Assembly (NCBI GenBank): GCA_000963575.1
Contig: CP011077.1
Coordinates: 3,286,001 to 3,350,000 of the forward strand
Source of the DNA: Klebsiella michiganensis
Lineage (GTDB): Bacteria > Pseudomonadota > Gammaproteobacteria > Enterobacterales > Enterobacteriaceae
Direction: 5' to 3'
DNA length: 64,000 nucleotides
The position numbers and the translations under genes are program-made. Below the pieces are notes generated by a model. The model worked only from the letters and a program-made list of their open reading frames with translations. It was not told the DNA's origin and did not search any database. Positions 24,705-33,721 of the stretch are shown in pieces; within the stretch, counting starts at the first letter, position 1, and each line of letters opens with the position of its first letter.

Positions 24705-25448
24705 TCAGGCGAGCTGACGAGTTGGCCTGAAGACGATTTCGTTCACGTCCATTTCATCGGGCTGTTCAAGGGCGAAGGTAATCGCACGGGCAAAGGAATC
24801 GGCCGGAATAGCCGTTGTCTGATAAAACCCCTGCATGCCACGAGCAACATCTTCTTCGGTGATACTGTTCGGCAATTCAGAATCAACGGCCCCGGGCGAA
24901 AGAATTGTCGTGCGGATATTCCAGGGTTTTACCTCCTGTCTCAGGCCTTCCGTCAACGCACGTACGGCAAATTTCGTCGCAGAGTAGACCGTTCCGCCAG
25001 GCATGATTTTATGCCCGGCCACCGACGCGACATTGACAAAGTGTCCGGACATTTGGCGCTGCATATGCGGCAAGGCCGCCGCAATACCATAGAGCACGCC
25101 CTTGATGTTCACATCGATAGTTCGCTCCCAATCCTCAACTTTCAGCCGTTCAAGCGCCGAGATCGGCATTAAGCCTGCATTATTGACCATCACATCAACC
25201 CGACCGAAGGCATGAACCGCCCTCCCGACGAGCCGCTGCACATCGCCGAGCACAGTCACGTCGGTCTCAACGGCGAGAGCCTGCCGCCCCCCGCTGGTTA
25301 ACTCATCGGACAACTGCCGTAAGCGCTCAATCCGACGAGCCCCCAGCACGACATGGGCTCCCTGTTCACTCAGCCGACGCGCAGCGGCCAGACCCAGACC
25401 GCTGCTGGCTCCGGTTATCACAATGACTTTATCTTTAATGTTGTTCAT
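24705..25448 (-). CDS. Short-chain dehydrogenase/reductase (SDR), classical type
   Basis: NAD(P)-dependent oxidoreductase of unknown substrate. The start is ATG 25448, with GGAG 6 bp upstream (a GTG directly before it is less likely); 247 residues. Rossmann motif TGASSGLG near residue 12, structural VNNAG near 88, catalytic serine in NVASVAGHK near 138 and YSATK (Tyr/Lys) near 152. GARRIERL after the second strand suggests an arginine-rich NADPH-binding site. It is divergently transcribed from a LysR regulator 129 bp away, a common layout for an inducible enzyme and its regulator. Neither gene is at this place in E. coli K-12, so this is an accessory insertion between fruB and setB. Confidence 0.85.
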   Translation of the reverse strand: MNNIKDKVIVITGASSGLGLAAARRLSEQGAHVVLGARRIERLRQLSDELTSGGRQALAVETDVTVLGDVQRLVGRAVHAFGRVDVMVNNAGLMPISALERLKVEDWERTIDVNIKGVLYGIAAALPHMQRQMSGHFVNVASVAGHKIMPGGTVYSATKFAVRALTEGLRQEVKPWNIRTTILSPGAVDSELPNSITEEDVARGMQGFYQTTAIPADSFARAITFALEQPDEMDVNEIVFRPTRQLA

Positions 25449-25577
25449 CACACGCTCCAGGTAGGGGTTTCAACGCAGATGTTAGGCAAAAGAATATCAA
25501 CCCACTAGCGGGCTATTTATTGACGCAATAGAAAGTACAGATTGATAATTGAAAACAAATTGACGCGAGGAACATTT

Positions 25578-26537
25578 ATGGCAGCCAGCGATCTTCGGGC
25601 CATCGAAATCTTCATCAACGCGATAGAGCTGGGCAGCATTCGTCGGGCGGCCGCCATGCAGGGCATTAGCCCACAGGCGGCAAGTCAGGCACTTTCCGCT
25701 CTGGAACAGCGTTTAGGCGTGCGGCTGCTTCATCGCACTACGCGGCGACTGGCACTGACGACGGAAGGACAGCAATTTCTGGAAGAGGCTAAACCCGCGC
25801 TGGCGTCTCTGGCACGAGCAGGAGATCGTATCCGTAATGTCAAAGACTCCATTGCCGGCCCCTTGCGCATCATTGCCCCAAAATACGCATTTTTGCCTCT
25901 ACTCTGGCCTTTGATTGATGAGTTTTGTACCCGCTATCCGGAGATTGAACCTGACATAAAGCTTGATGACCGCATCGGAAGCTGGGTGGATGAGCGTACC
26001 GATGTTGGCTTTCGTATAGGCCACCCTCCTGAGGAAGGGCTTTTTGTACGCCGGCTCTTTGCTATGCAGCTTATCGTTTGCGCTTCGCCGGGTTACCTGG
26101 CGACTCGTGGCGCCCCAACATCCATTGCCCAACTGTCTGAACACAGGTGCAGTACCTTTCGCCATCCCGGTTCAGGCCGGGTGCTCCCCTGGCTACTCAA
26201 TGTCGAAGGCGAAGTCACGTCCGTTAATGTGCGCCCCGCGTTATCAACCAATGATGCCCACCTGGAAACACAGGCGGTGTTATCTGGCCACGTCATAGGC
26301 CTGCTTTCCGGTTTGTCCGCTGCGCCCCTGATTCGCGCAGGCAAGTTGATACCGCTGCTAACCCGACATATGACGGATCACATGAGCGTGCATATCTACT
26401 ACGGCAGCCGACCGGCGCAGCCGGCACGAGTCCGATCTTTTATCGATTTGACCGTCGAACGTTTGCTCGATTCATCAGACTACGTGCTGGACTCTCATGA
26501 GCTGGCTGAGGCTGAAGCTAAGGGGCACCGATCCTGA
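25578..26537 (+). CDS. LysR-family transcriptional regulator divergent from the SDR gene
   Basis: 319 residues starting MAASDLRAIEIFINAIELGSIRRAAAMQGISPQAASQALSALEQRLGVRLLHRTTRRLALT, preceded by GAGGAAC. The longer frame from 25542 lacks such a site. Winged HTH at residues 1-62, then a linker and an effector domain (PLRIIAPKYAFLPLLWPLIDEFCTRYPEIEPDIKL) like the CrgA/AaeR subgroup. The C-terminus is extended by about 20 residues (LDSHELAEAEAKGHRS). It most likely controls the adjacent SDR gene and itself from the shared 129 bp region. Ligand unknown. Confidence 0.85.
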   Translation: MAASDLRAIEIFINAIELGSIRRAAAMQGISPQAASQALSALEQRLGVRLLHRTTRRLALTTEGQQFLEEAKPALASLARAGDRIRNVKDSIAGPLRIIAPKYAFLPLLWPLIDEFCTRYPEIEPDIKLDDRIGSWVDERTDVGFRIGHPPEEGLFVRRLFAMQLIVCASPGYLATRGAPTSIAQLSEHRCSTFRHPGSGRVLPWLLNVEGEVTSVNVRPALSTNDAHLETQAVLSGHVIGLLSGLSAAPLIRAGKLIPLLTRHMTDHMSVHIYYGSRPAQPARVRSFIDLTVERLLDSSDYVLDSHELAEAEAKGHRS

Positions 26538-26664
26538 GCAGTTAACGCTTTATTTTCTCCTGGATGATTTGTGCGAGTCCCCCGGCGGGGCTTATGGCTA
26601 AATCTGTCTATTTAAGGGCAACGAGAGTACACTTCGCGCATTCTTTTTCCTGTCACCCAAAAGT

Positions 26665-27849
26665 ATGCAAAACGCTCCCGTTACCGCCGCCCGCAAGCCT
26701 CTGGACTTCACCTCAACCGCGTTTCTGATTGTGGCCTTTTTGACAGGTATCGCCGGTGCGCTACAGACCCCAACGTTAAGCCTGTTTTTAACCGATGAAG
26801 TCCACGTTCGCCCTGCGCTGGTCGGTTTTTTCTTCACCGGCAGCGCGGTGATTGGCATTCTGGTGAGCCAGTTTTTAGCCGGGCGCTCCGACCGCAAAGG
26901 CGACCGAAAAACGCTGATTTTTGTCTGCTGTCTGCTCGGCGCGCTGGGCTGTATCCTGTTCGCCTGGAACCGGAACTACTTTATTTTGCTGTTCGTCGGC
27001 GTGTTTCTGAGTAGTTTCGGCTCCACCGCCAACCCGCAAATGTTTGCGCTTGCCCGCGAGCATGCCGATAGCACCGGGCGAGAAGCGGTGATGTTCAGCT
27101 CTATCCTGCGCGCGCAGGTGTCTCTTGCCTGGGTGGTTGGGCCACCAATTGCTTACGCGCTGGCGATGGGCTTCGGCTTCAAAGTGATGTACCTCAGCGC
27201 GGCGTTTGCCTTCGTCATTTGCGGGGCAATGGTCTGGCTCTTTTTACCCTCCATGCGCAAAGAGCCGCTGGCGAAAGCAGAAGCCAGGCTTGAGTCTCCG
27301 CGCCGCAACCGCCGTGACGCCCTGCTCCTGTTCGCCGCCTGTACCATGATGTGGGGCTGTAACAGCCTCTATATCATCAATATGCCGCTGTATATCATCA
27401 ATGAGCTACACCTCCCGGAGAAGCTCGCCGGCGTAATGATGGGCACCGCGGCTGGGCTGGAAATCCCGACGATGTTGATTGCGGGCTACTACGCCAAACG
27501 CTTCGGTAAACGTTTCCTGATGCGCTTTGCCGTTGCGGCAGGGCTACTGTTCTACGTCGGGATGGTGACGCTGACCAATGAATATATGCTGCTGGGGCTG
27601 CAGCTGTTAAACGCCATCTTTATTGGGATTTTGGCCGGGATCGGTATGATCTATTTTCAGGATCTTATGCCTGGCCAGGCAGGAGCCGCCACCACGCTGT
27701 ACACCAATACCACGCGCGTGGGTTGGATCATTGCCGGTTCGCTCGCCGGGGTGGTCGCCGAGATCTGGAACTATCACAGCGTCTTTTTCATTGCGCTGGG
27801 AATGATAGCCATCAGTATTTACTGCATGGCTCGCATCAAAGATATTTAA
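26665..27849 (+). CDS. setB: Sugar efflux transporter SetB
   Basis: Inner-membrane MFS exporter of lactose, glucose and related sugars. 394 residues against 393 in E. coli. Twelve membrane spans; family landmarks LTGIAGALQTPTLSLFLTDEVHVRPALVGFFFTGSAVIGI at the N-terminus, the loop GRSDRKGDRKTLI, LPSMRKEPLAKAEARLESPRRNRRD in the centre and FQDLMPGQAGAATTLYTNTTRVGWI. The start codon has only a weak ribosome site, but the N-terminus aligns with E. coli SetB. The stop codon overlaps the convergent yeiW stop by 4 bp. Confidence 0.94.
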   Translation: MQNAPVTAARKPLDFTSTAFLIVAFLTGIAGALQTPTLSLFLTDEVHVRPALVGFFFTGSAVIGILVSQFLAGRSDRKGDRKTLIFVCCLLGALGCILFAWNRNYFILLFVGVFLSSFGSTANPQMFALAREHADSTGREAVMFSSILRAQVSLAWVVGPPIAYALAMGFGFKVMYLSAAFAFVICGAMVWLFLPSMRKEPLAKAEARLESPRRNRRDALLLFAACTMMWGCNSLYIINMPLYIINELHLPEKLAGVMMGTAAGLEIPTMLIAGYYAKRFGKRFLMRFAVAAGLLFYVGMVTLTNEYMLLGLQLLNAIFIGILAGIGMIYFQDLMPGQAGAATTLYTNTTRVGWIIAGSLAGVVAEIWNYHSVFFIALGMIAISIYCMARIKDI

Positions 27850-28100
27850 GGCGCCGTGGCAGCTTCCAGGTGGATCAGGTACGCCATTGCCTGCTGGCGT
27901 GAGGTGCCACACATCTCTCTGGCTGGCTGGAGGCCGCCGCAAACCTTAGGCCGTAAAGGCGATCCAAACAGCTTGCAGCGCAGGCGTTCGTCCAGCTGAA
28001 TACAGGGCGTGTTGGCCGGCTTCCCCTCTGGCATACCGGGGATCGGCGTTGATATTGAAGGCGCGGTACAGCAAGCGCCGCAGTCAGGACGACAATCCAT
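27846..28100 (-). CDS. yeiW: YeiW, small Cys-rich protein (UPF0153 / CxxCxxCC zinc-iron chelator family)
   Basis: 84 residues starting MDCRPDCGACCTAPSISTPIPGMPEGKPANTPCIQL, the same length and spacing as E. coli YeiW. Six or more conserved cysteines (CRPDCGACC, PC, RCKLF, KVCGG, MC) suggest metal binding, possibly zinc or iron. The function is not known. Four extra codons from a GTG are possible upstream but are not conserved. Convergent with setB. Confidence 0.88.
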   Translation of the reverse strand: MDCRPDCGACCTAPSISTPIPGMPEGKPANTPCIQLDERLRCKLFGSPLRPKVCGGLQPAREMCGTSRQQAMAYLIHLEAATAP

Positions 28101-28233
28101 TTGCGTTTCCACCAGCGTTAAAGGGTGCGTGACAATAACAGACCCTGTGTCTGCGTCAATCTAACAATTCATTTAACATCATTCCTTCTTTCGGGATACA
28201 CTTGCGCCACAACGACTACGGATCGGTAACGTT

Positions 28234-28674
28234 TTGTCACGGCGCAATCACTTCCACCAAACAGCCTGCTGGCTGGCGCTGCTTGCCGTTGCCATGCTGT
28301 TTATTGCACCAGTTATTTCAAAATCGCTGATGCACCATTCAGCTTGCGAACACAGCAGCATGATGATGACAATGGACATGTCTGACATGGACCATCACAT
28401 GCCCATGCCCGAACCCTGCCCCCAGGCCTCAATGCCGCACAACATGCTGATGTCCGGCCCGGGTATGTCGCCGGGAGAGGAGATCGCCTGCGGATATTGC
28501 CAGCTACTGATCCACCTGCCTTTTATTCAGTTCTGCCTCACCGTTTTACTGCTGTTATTGTTGATATGCGTGCGCCGGACGCCGGTGGTCGCGCTCTGCT
28601 GTGCGACGGTTTCTCGCCCGTGGTCACCTCACCCGGCCCGCGCCCCGCCCTCTGCTGCCTGTTACTTCGCATAA
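28234..28674 (+). CDS. Met/His-rich DUF2946-like small membrane protein upstream of a copper receptor
   Basis: 146 residues. Hydrophobic N-terminal segment (CWLALLAVAMLFIAPVISKSL), then a Met/His-rich stretch at about residues 40-78 (SMMMTMDMSDMDHHMPMPEP; MPHNMLMSGPGM), a CGYC motif near 86 and a second membrane segment (FCLTVLLLLLLICV). This fits DUF2946 proteins, which are often encoded beside TonB-dependent copper receptors. The Met and His residues are typical of Cu(I)/Cu(II) ligands. The start is a TTG with no strong ribosome site; in-frame stops upstream leave no ATG or GTG alternative, and the first internal ATG would remove most of the first membrane segment. Likely works with the next gene in periplasmic copper handling, by inference. 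Confidence 0.72.
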   Translation: MSRRNHFHQTACWLALLAVAMLFIAPVISKSLMHHSACEHSSMMMTMDMSDMDHHMPMPEPCPQASMPHNMLMSGPGMSPGEEIACGYCQLLIHLPFIQFCLTVLLLLLLICVRRTPVVALCCATVSRPWSPHPARAPPSAACYFA

Positions 28675-28780
28675 AACACCAATAATTAACTGCGTAACGC
28701 TGCAGGCAACGTTGAAGCGCTGTCTCGGCTTGTTCTTTTCATAAAGAGCGGCCACGTTACGCCTGAAGGACAGTAAGGCA

Positions 28781-30841
28781 ATGATGAAAACGCATTTAAA
28801 GCCGCTGGTATCTTTGATACTGCTGGCGATTACTTCTCCCACAGCCGTCGCGGCGGGTGCGCATGAAACGATGAATATGCCGGACGACGCCGTGATGATA
28901 GTCACCTCTCCGGCGTCGTCGCCGCTGGAGGTTGTGACGTCCCCCAAAACGCCGCGTCAGCCAGTGCCTGCCAGCGACGGATCTGATTACCTGAAAACCA
29001 TCCCCGGCTTCTCGCAAATCCGCAATGGCGGTACCAACGGCGATCCGGTATTTCGCGGCATGTTCGGCTCTCGTCTGCGCATTCTTACCAATAATGGCGA
29101 AATGCCGGGAGCTTGCCCGGCCAGAATGGACGCCCCGAGCTCTTACATTTCACCGGAAAGTTTTGATCTGCTGACGCTGATTAAAGGGCCGGAAAGCGTG
29201 CTTTGGGGGCCGGGTAACTCTGCAGGAACGGTACGCTTCGACAGGGAGCCACCGCGCTTTGACAAGGCGGGTATTCAGGGCACGGCCAGCCTGCTTACGG
29301 CCTCCAATCAGCGCTGGGATAGCAATGCAGACGTCAGCCTGGGAAGCGAAGATGGCTATTTACGGCTGATAGGCAATAAGTCCCATTCCGGCGATTATGC
29401 AGACGGCGACGGCAACCGGGTGGCATCAAAATGGGATAAATGGAACGCGGATGTTGCGCTGGGCTGGACGCCCGACAAGGACACATTACTTGAGCTGACG
29501 GCGGGTAAAGGCAACGGTGAAGCCCGCTACGCGGGCCGCAGTATGGACGGTTCCCAGTTCAGGCGCGACAGCCTCGGGGCGCGCGTTGAAATGTCGAACC
29601 TCGGCGAGGTATTCAACAAATTCGAAAGCAGCGTCTACTACAACTACGCCAACCACATTATGGACAACTATTCGCTGCGGTCGCCGGGGACAATGTCCAG
29701 CGGCATGTCCGGCGGGCATATGGCCTCCATGGATATGAGCAGCTTAATGGATATGGGTTCGTCCATGAGCATGAATATGCCAATGGCAATGCAGTTGGAT
29801 CGCCGCACGATTGGTGGCCGCATGATGGGCACCTGGACCTGGTCTGACTACGAGCTGCGCAGCGGCATAGACGGGCAGCAAAGTACCCACCGCAGCAAAC
29901 AGGATGCCGGCTGGAAGCAGGATGCCCGTTTCCAGGACGCAGGCATTTTTAGCGAGCTGACCTGGAATGCTGATGCCAACAGTAAAGTTATCGGCGGGAC
30001 GCGCCTCGACCGGACTCGCGTCAATAATGACACGGGCGTAGGGGCCAGCGTGCGCAGCAAAACGCTACCGGCAGGCTTTGTTCGCTACGAACAAACCCTG
30101 AGCGATGTTCCCGTTATGCTGTATGCCGGCGTAGGCTACACCGAACGTTTCCCGGATTACTGGGAACTGTTTTCCCCCACCTACGGGCCGGACGGCTCTA
30201 AAAATGTCTTCGATAACCTGAAAACGGAAAAAACTACGCAGTTAGATATTGGCGCCCAGTACAGCGGCGAGCGCTTCAATAGCTGGGTTTCTGCGTACCT
30301 TGGCCGGGTTAACGATTTCATCCTGTTTCGCTATGACCCCAATAACGCCCGCGTCAGTCAGGCAGATAACGTTGACGCCACGATTATGGGAGGCGAAATG
30401 GGCATGAGCTATGCGCTGACCGAAGCATTGAAAGCGGACGCAAGCCTGGCGTATGCCTGGGGGAAAAATAGCAGCGATAGTCAGCCGCTGCCGCAAATCG
30501 CCCCGCTGGAAACACGCTTCGGCCTGACCTGGGAGCGCGGGGACTGGAGCAGCACCGGCCTGCTGCGCGTAGTCAGCAGCCAGCATCGCGTGGCGCTGAA
30601 CGAAGGGAATGTTGTCGGGAAAGACTTTGATAAGAGCAGCGGTTTCGCGATTTTCTCCGCCAACGCGGCTTATCGTCTCAGCAAAGCCATCAAACTCAGC
30701 GCCGGGGTCGATAACCTGTTTAACAAAACCTACAGCGAGCACCTGAACCTGGCGGGCAACAGCAGCTTTGGCTATTCGTCCAATACTCCGGTCAATGAGC
30801 CTGGTCGGACGGTCTGGGGCAAAGTGAACGTCACGTTTTAA
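28781..30841 (+). CDS. TonB-dependent copper receptor (OprC/NosA family)
   Basis: Outer-membrane receptor expected to bind and import copper. 686 residues with a signal peptide ending near AVAAG (residue 26). Plug domain: VTSPKTPRQPVPASDGSDYLKTIPGFSQIRNGGTNGDPVFRGMFGSRLRILTNNGEMPGACPARMDAPSSYI, including the NGE-PGACPARMD-P segment conserved in copper receptors, and IKGPESVLWGPGNSAGTVRFDREPPRF. The barrel ends GRTVWGKVNVTF with a terminal Phe. A Met-rich insertion at about residues 302-337, probably an external loop, has 12 Met in about 34 residues plus a His. The DUF2946-like gene lies 106 bp upstream. This pair is not present here in E. coli K-12. Confidence 0.92.
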   Translation: MMKTHLKPLVSLILLAITSPTAVAAGAHETMNMPDDAVMIVTSPASSPLEVVTSPKTPRQPVPASDGSDYLKTIPGFSQIRNGGTNGDPVFRGMFGSRLRILTNNGEMPGACPARMDAPSSYISPESFDLLTLIKGPESVLWGPGNSAGTVRFDREPPRFDKAGIQGTASLLTASNQRWDSNADVSLGSEDGYLRLIGNKSHSGDYADGDGNRVASKWDKWNADVALGWTPDKDTLLELTAGKGNGEARYAGRSMDGSQFRRDSLGARVEMSNLGEVFNKFESSVYYNYANHIMDNYSLRSPGTMSSGMSGGHMASMDMSSLMDMGSSMSMNMPMAMQLDRRTIGGRMMGTWTWSDYELRSGIDGQQSTHRSKQDAGWKQDARFQDAGIFSELTWNADANSKVIGGTRLDRTRVNNDTGVGASVRSKTLPAGFVRYEQTLSDVPVMLYAGVGYTERFPDYWELFSPTYGPDGSKNVFDNLKTEKTTQLDIGAQYSGERFNSWVSAYLGRVNDFILFRYDPNNARVSQADNVDATIMGGEMGMSYALTEALKADASLAYAWGKNSSDSQPLPQIAPLETRFGLTWERGDWSSTGLLRVVSSQHRVALNEGNVVGKDFDKSSGFAIFSANAAYRLSKAIKLSAGVDNLFNKTYSEHLNLAGNSSFGYSSNTPVNEPGRTVWGKVNVTF

Positions 30842-30902
30842 TCATCGAGGCCCCGGTTGCCGGGGCCATTACGCTTCATCATTCAAAAGCCAGGAGGCTG
30901 AT

Positions 30903-31163
30903 ATGTTTGCCAAACTTCGTACGCCAGAAGGTAAAAAGTTCCTTATCGCGGTTGTTATCGTCTTCACTATCGTCGTGTCGCTTATTTCAAAGGTGACCTT
31001 TGAAGGCGTTGAAGAGCAGTACAACTGGCCAATGGAACAGTGGACGCTGGACATGTTTATCATGCAGGGTGCATGGGTCACTATCTACACGATTATGTTC
31101 ACTATTTTGTGTTCGCTGCCGTTTGCTTTCTATTTCTTAGCGCCCAAGGATGGCCGCGGCTAA
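30903..31163 (+). CDS. Small two-span membrane protein, DUF2534-like
   Basis: 86 residues, good AGGAGG ribosome site. Two hydrophobic segments: residues 13-32 (FLIAVVIVFTIVVSLISKV) and about 53-80 (MQGAWVTIYTIMFTILCSLPFAFYFLAP), with an acidic stretch EGVEEQYNWPMEQWTLD between. I believe it is a DUF2534 family member but am not certain; no function is known. It lies between the copper receptor and efpL on the same strand, and could be a separate unit. Confidence 0.75.
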   Translation: MFAKLRTPEGKKFLIAVVIVFTIVVSLISKVTFEGVEEQYNWPMEQWTLDMFIMQGAWVTIYTIMFTILCSLPFAFYFLAPKDGRG

Positions 31164-31328
31164 GGCGCGTTTCACACCAGGCGTGTCGGCAGAGCAGGAC
31201 GTTGCCGGCACGGCCTGGCTGAAGCCCCTTACTTTTGTGCTTCTTTATCAAATCCACTTGCCTGAAACGCGCCTCACGAGTACTTTGACGCAATATTTTC
31301 GCATCTCAATTTTTGACAGGAAACACCG

Positions 31329-31901
31329 ATGGCAAGAGCTAACGAAATCAAAAAAGGCATGGTTCTCAATTACAATGGCAAGCTGCTGATTGTTAAAGAT
31401 ATTGATATCCAGGCTCCCAGCGCACGCGGCGCAGCAACCCTGTATAAGATGCGTTTCTCCGATGTTCGCACCGGGCAGAAAGTGGAAGAGCGCTTCAAAG
31501 GTGATGATATCGTTGACACCATCACCCTGACCCGTCGCTTCGTTGATTTCTCCTATATCGACGGCAACGAATACGTATTCATGGATAAAGAAGATTACAC
31601 GCCGTACATCTTCACCAAAGACCAGATCGAAGAAGAGCTGCAGTTCATTCCTGAAGGCGGTATGCCGGATATGCAGGTTCTGACCTGGGACGGCCAACTG
31701 CTGGCGCTGGAGCTGCCGCAGACCGTGGATCTGGAAATCATCGAAACGGCACCGGGCATCAAAGGCGCTTCCGCCAGCTCCCGTACCAAGCCAGCCACCC
31801 TGTCCACTGGCCTGGTGATTCAGGTGCCGGAATACATGGTTGCCGGGGAAAAAATTCGCATTCATATTGCAGAAAAACGCTCTATGGGCCGCGCAGACTG
31901 A
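31329..31901 (+). CDS. efpL: Elongation factor P-like protein EfpL (YeiP)
   Basis: Ribosome-binding factor that relieves stalling at proline-containing and some other motifs. 190 residues, as in E. coli YeiP. KOW-like domain 1 carries the tip loop APSARGAA with Arg33 where EF-P has the modified lysine; then two OB domains (VMDKEDYTPYIFTKDQIEEELQFIPEGG; ELPQTVDLEIIETAPGIKGASASSRTKPATLSTG). AGGAAACACCG precedes the ATG. The tip Arg and the longer loop separate it from true EF-P, whose lysine requires EpmAB. Confidence 0.96.
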   Translation: MARANEIKKGMVLNYNGKLLIVKDIDIQAPSARGAATLYKMRFSDVRTGQKVEERFKGDDIVDTITLTRRFVDFSYIDGNEYVFMDKEDYTPYIFTKDQIEEELQFIPEGGMPDMQVLTWDGQLLALELPQTVDLEIIETAPGIKGASASSRTKPATLSTGLVIQVPEYMVAGEKIRIHIAEKRSMGRAD

Positions 31902-32245
31902 TGACACATGACGCTCCTTCGGGAGCGTTATGATTGCTGCAAATGAGGGAAAAACGTGGTTTTTCCCTCATTTTCATTATCAGCCGAAAATCAAAAATTG
32001 ATTTTCCTGGTTTTTAACAGCTCGTCTGGTCTTTCTTCTCTCGCCGAGATTTATCTTGGTCTGAGCGCTTCTTCGGGAACGTTTTTTCATCTCCCCATCA
32101 AAGTTGTTATACCAATTAGACTTTACTGCCTTATTATCAGACCTTCATCACACAAAAGCGATTAACTATACAGACCAATTTTATTTTCTGTCATACAGCT
32201 TTACACTGCATGGGTTCCCACTTCCCCCTCACAGGATGCGACTCT
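31902..32245. other. 344 bp gap between efpL and yeiQ
   Basis: The first half is copy A of a multi-hairpin repeat (31908-32075), including the probable efpL terminator. The second half is AT-rich and should contain the yeiQ promoter; nothing else is recognised. Confidence 0.65.
31908..32075 (+). repeat. Multi-hairpin dispersed repeat, copy A (downstream of efpL)
   Basis: Begins with a terminator-type hairpin ACGCTCC-TTCG-GGAGCGT (31911-31928), then a perfect 14 bp stem AAATGAGGGAAAAA/TTTTTCCCTCATTT (31941-31954, 31960-31973; loop CGTGG), then GAAAATCAA/TTGATTTTC (31986-31994, 31998-32006). The same arrangement with clear base identity occurs at 59234-59385: both have TTGCTG, the GAGGGAAAA-CGTGG-TTTTT hairpin, TTATCAGC and GAAAATCAA/TTGATTTTC in the same order. 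The first hairpin may terminate efpL. The unit is non-coding. I do not recognise a named family. Confidence 0.65.
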
Positions 32246-33712
32246 ATGGACACCCTTGCCACTGCTTCACTTCCGGATACCGTTCAACGGCCAAACTACG
32301 ACCGCCACGCGCTTAAGACGCGCATCGTGCATTTTGGGTTTGGCGCTTTCCACCGTGCACATCAGGCCCTGCTTACCGATCGGGTTCTCAACAAGCTGGG
32401 CGGCGACTGGGGGATCTGTGAGATCAGCCTGTTTAACGGCGATAAACTGATGCGCGATCTGCGGCAGCAGGATCACCTTTTTACGGTGCTGGAAAAAGGG
32501 GCAACGGGAAACCAGGCGCGGATCGTTGGCGCCGTTAAAGAGTGCCTGAATGCGAAGCTGGATGGCATGGAAGCTATCCTGGAGAAATTCTGTGAACCGC
32601 AGGTCGCCATTGTCTCTCTGACCGTGACCGAAAAAGGCTACTGCATCGATCCCGCCAGCGGAAAACTCGATATCGCCAATGAGCGAATTATTCACGATCT
32701 GGCATCGCCTCAGGCTCCTCATTCCGTGCCGGGCATACTTGTGGAGGCGCTAAGCCGCCGTCAGGCGCGAGGCTTAAACCCGTTTACGGTTTTATCCTGC
32801 GATAATATTCCTGATAACGGGCATCTGGTTCGTCAGGCCGTGCTGGAGATGGCCGCAAAACGAAGCGCCGGTCTGGCAGAATGGATTGCCAAAGAAGTCA
32901 CCTTCCCCAGCACCATGGTGGACCGCATTGTCCCGGCCGCCACGGAAGAATCTTTACAGGAAATTGCCGAAATACTGGGCGTACAAGACCCCTGTGCCAT
33001 TGCCGCAGAGCCGTTTATTCAGTGGGTAGTAGAAGATAACTTCGTGGCCGGTCGCCCGGAATGGGAAACCGTCGGCGTGGAAATGGTTGACGATGTTGTG
33101 CCCTTTGAGCAAATGAAGCTCCGGATGCTCAACGGCAGCCATTCGTTTCTCGCCTGGCTCGGCTATCTTGCCGGCTATCAGCACATTAATGATTGTATGG
33201 CAGATAAGTATTTTGCTCTTGCGGCGCGGCACCTGATGCTGCAGGAGCAGGCGGTGACGCTGAATATTCGGGGCGTCGATTTGAACCAGTACGCCAGCAG
33301 CCTGCTCGAGCGGTTTGCAAACCCGGCCCTGAAACATCGCACCTGGCAAATCGCCATGGACGGCAGTCAGAAGCTCCCCCAGCGCTGGCTGGAAAGCGTG
33401 CGCTGGCATCTGGCTAACGGGAGCCGCTGGTCGTGCCTGGCGCTCGGGATTGCCGGCTGGATGCGCTACGTTAGCGGCGTCGATGAACAGGGCCACGCGA
33501 TTGACGTTCGCGATCCGCTGCGAGACAAAATCCAGACTCTGGTGAGCGGCAGCGGCGAAAACGAACGCGTTAGTGCCCTCCTCAGCCTGAGCGAAATTTT
33601 TGGTGATGACCTGCCAAAAAACGAAAGGTTTGTCGAAAACGTTCAACAAGCCTGGCAGCAACTCACCCGCCTCGGCGCACGCGGAGCGGTCGAAAACTTG
33701 CGCTTAAGTTAA
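32246..33712 (+). CDS. yeiQ: YeiQ, mannitol-dehydrogenase-family NAD-dependent oxidoreductase
   Basis: Predicted polyol/uronate dehydrogenase, related to fructuronate reductase and mannitol 2-dehydrogenase. Start 32246 (MDTLATASLPDTVQRPNYDRHALKTRIVHFGFGAFHRAHQA) with AGGA upstream gives 488 residues, the E. coli YeiQ length; 12 further codons upstream are not conserved. N-terminal nucleotide-binding motif HFGFGAFHRAHQALL, SCDNIPDNGHLVRQAV in the middle and catalytic KLRMLNGSHSFLAWLG near residues 290-306. The substrate is not established for YeiQ. A strong hairpin at 33724-33759 follows. Confidence 0.94.
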   Translation: MDTLATASLPDTVQRPNYDRHALKTRIVHFGFGAFHRAHQALLTDRVLNKLGGDWGICEISLFNGDKLMRDLRQQDHLFTVLEKGATGNQARIVGAVKECLNAKLDGMEAILEKFCEPQVAIVSLTVTEKGYCIDPASGKLDIANERIIHDLASPQAPHSVPGILVEALSRRQARGLNPFTVLSCDNIPDNGHLVRQAVLEMAAKRSAGLAEWIAKEVTFPSTMVDRIVPAATEESLQEIAEILGVQDPCAIAAEPFIQWVVEDNFVAGRPEWETVGVEMVDDVVPFEQMKLRMLNGSHSFLAWLGYLAGYQHINDCMADKYFALAARHLMLQEQAVTLNIRGVDLNQYASSLLERFANPALKHRTWQIAMDGSQKLPQRWLESVRWHLANGSRWSCLALGIAGWMRYVSGVDEQGHAIDVRDPLRDKIQTLVSGSGENERVSALLSLSEIFGDDLPKNERFVENVQQAWQQLTRLGARGAVENLRLS

Positions 33713-33721
33713 CAATCAATG

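Noticed and set aside
24391..24730. Small plus-strand frames between fruB and the SDR gene
   Set aside because: They cover the Cra operator and terminator hairpin and resemble no protein.
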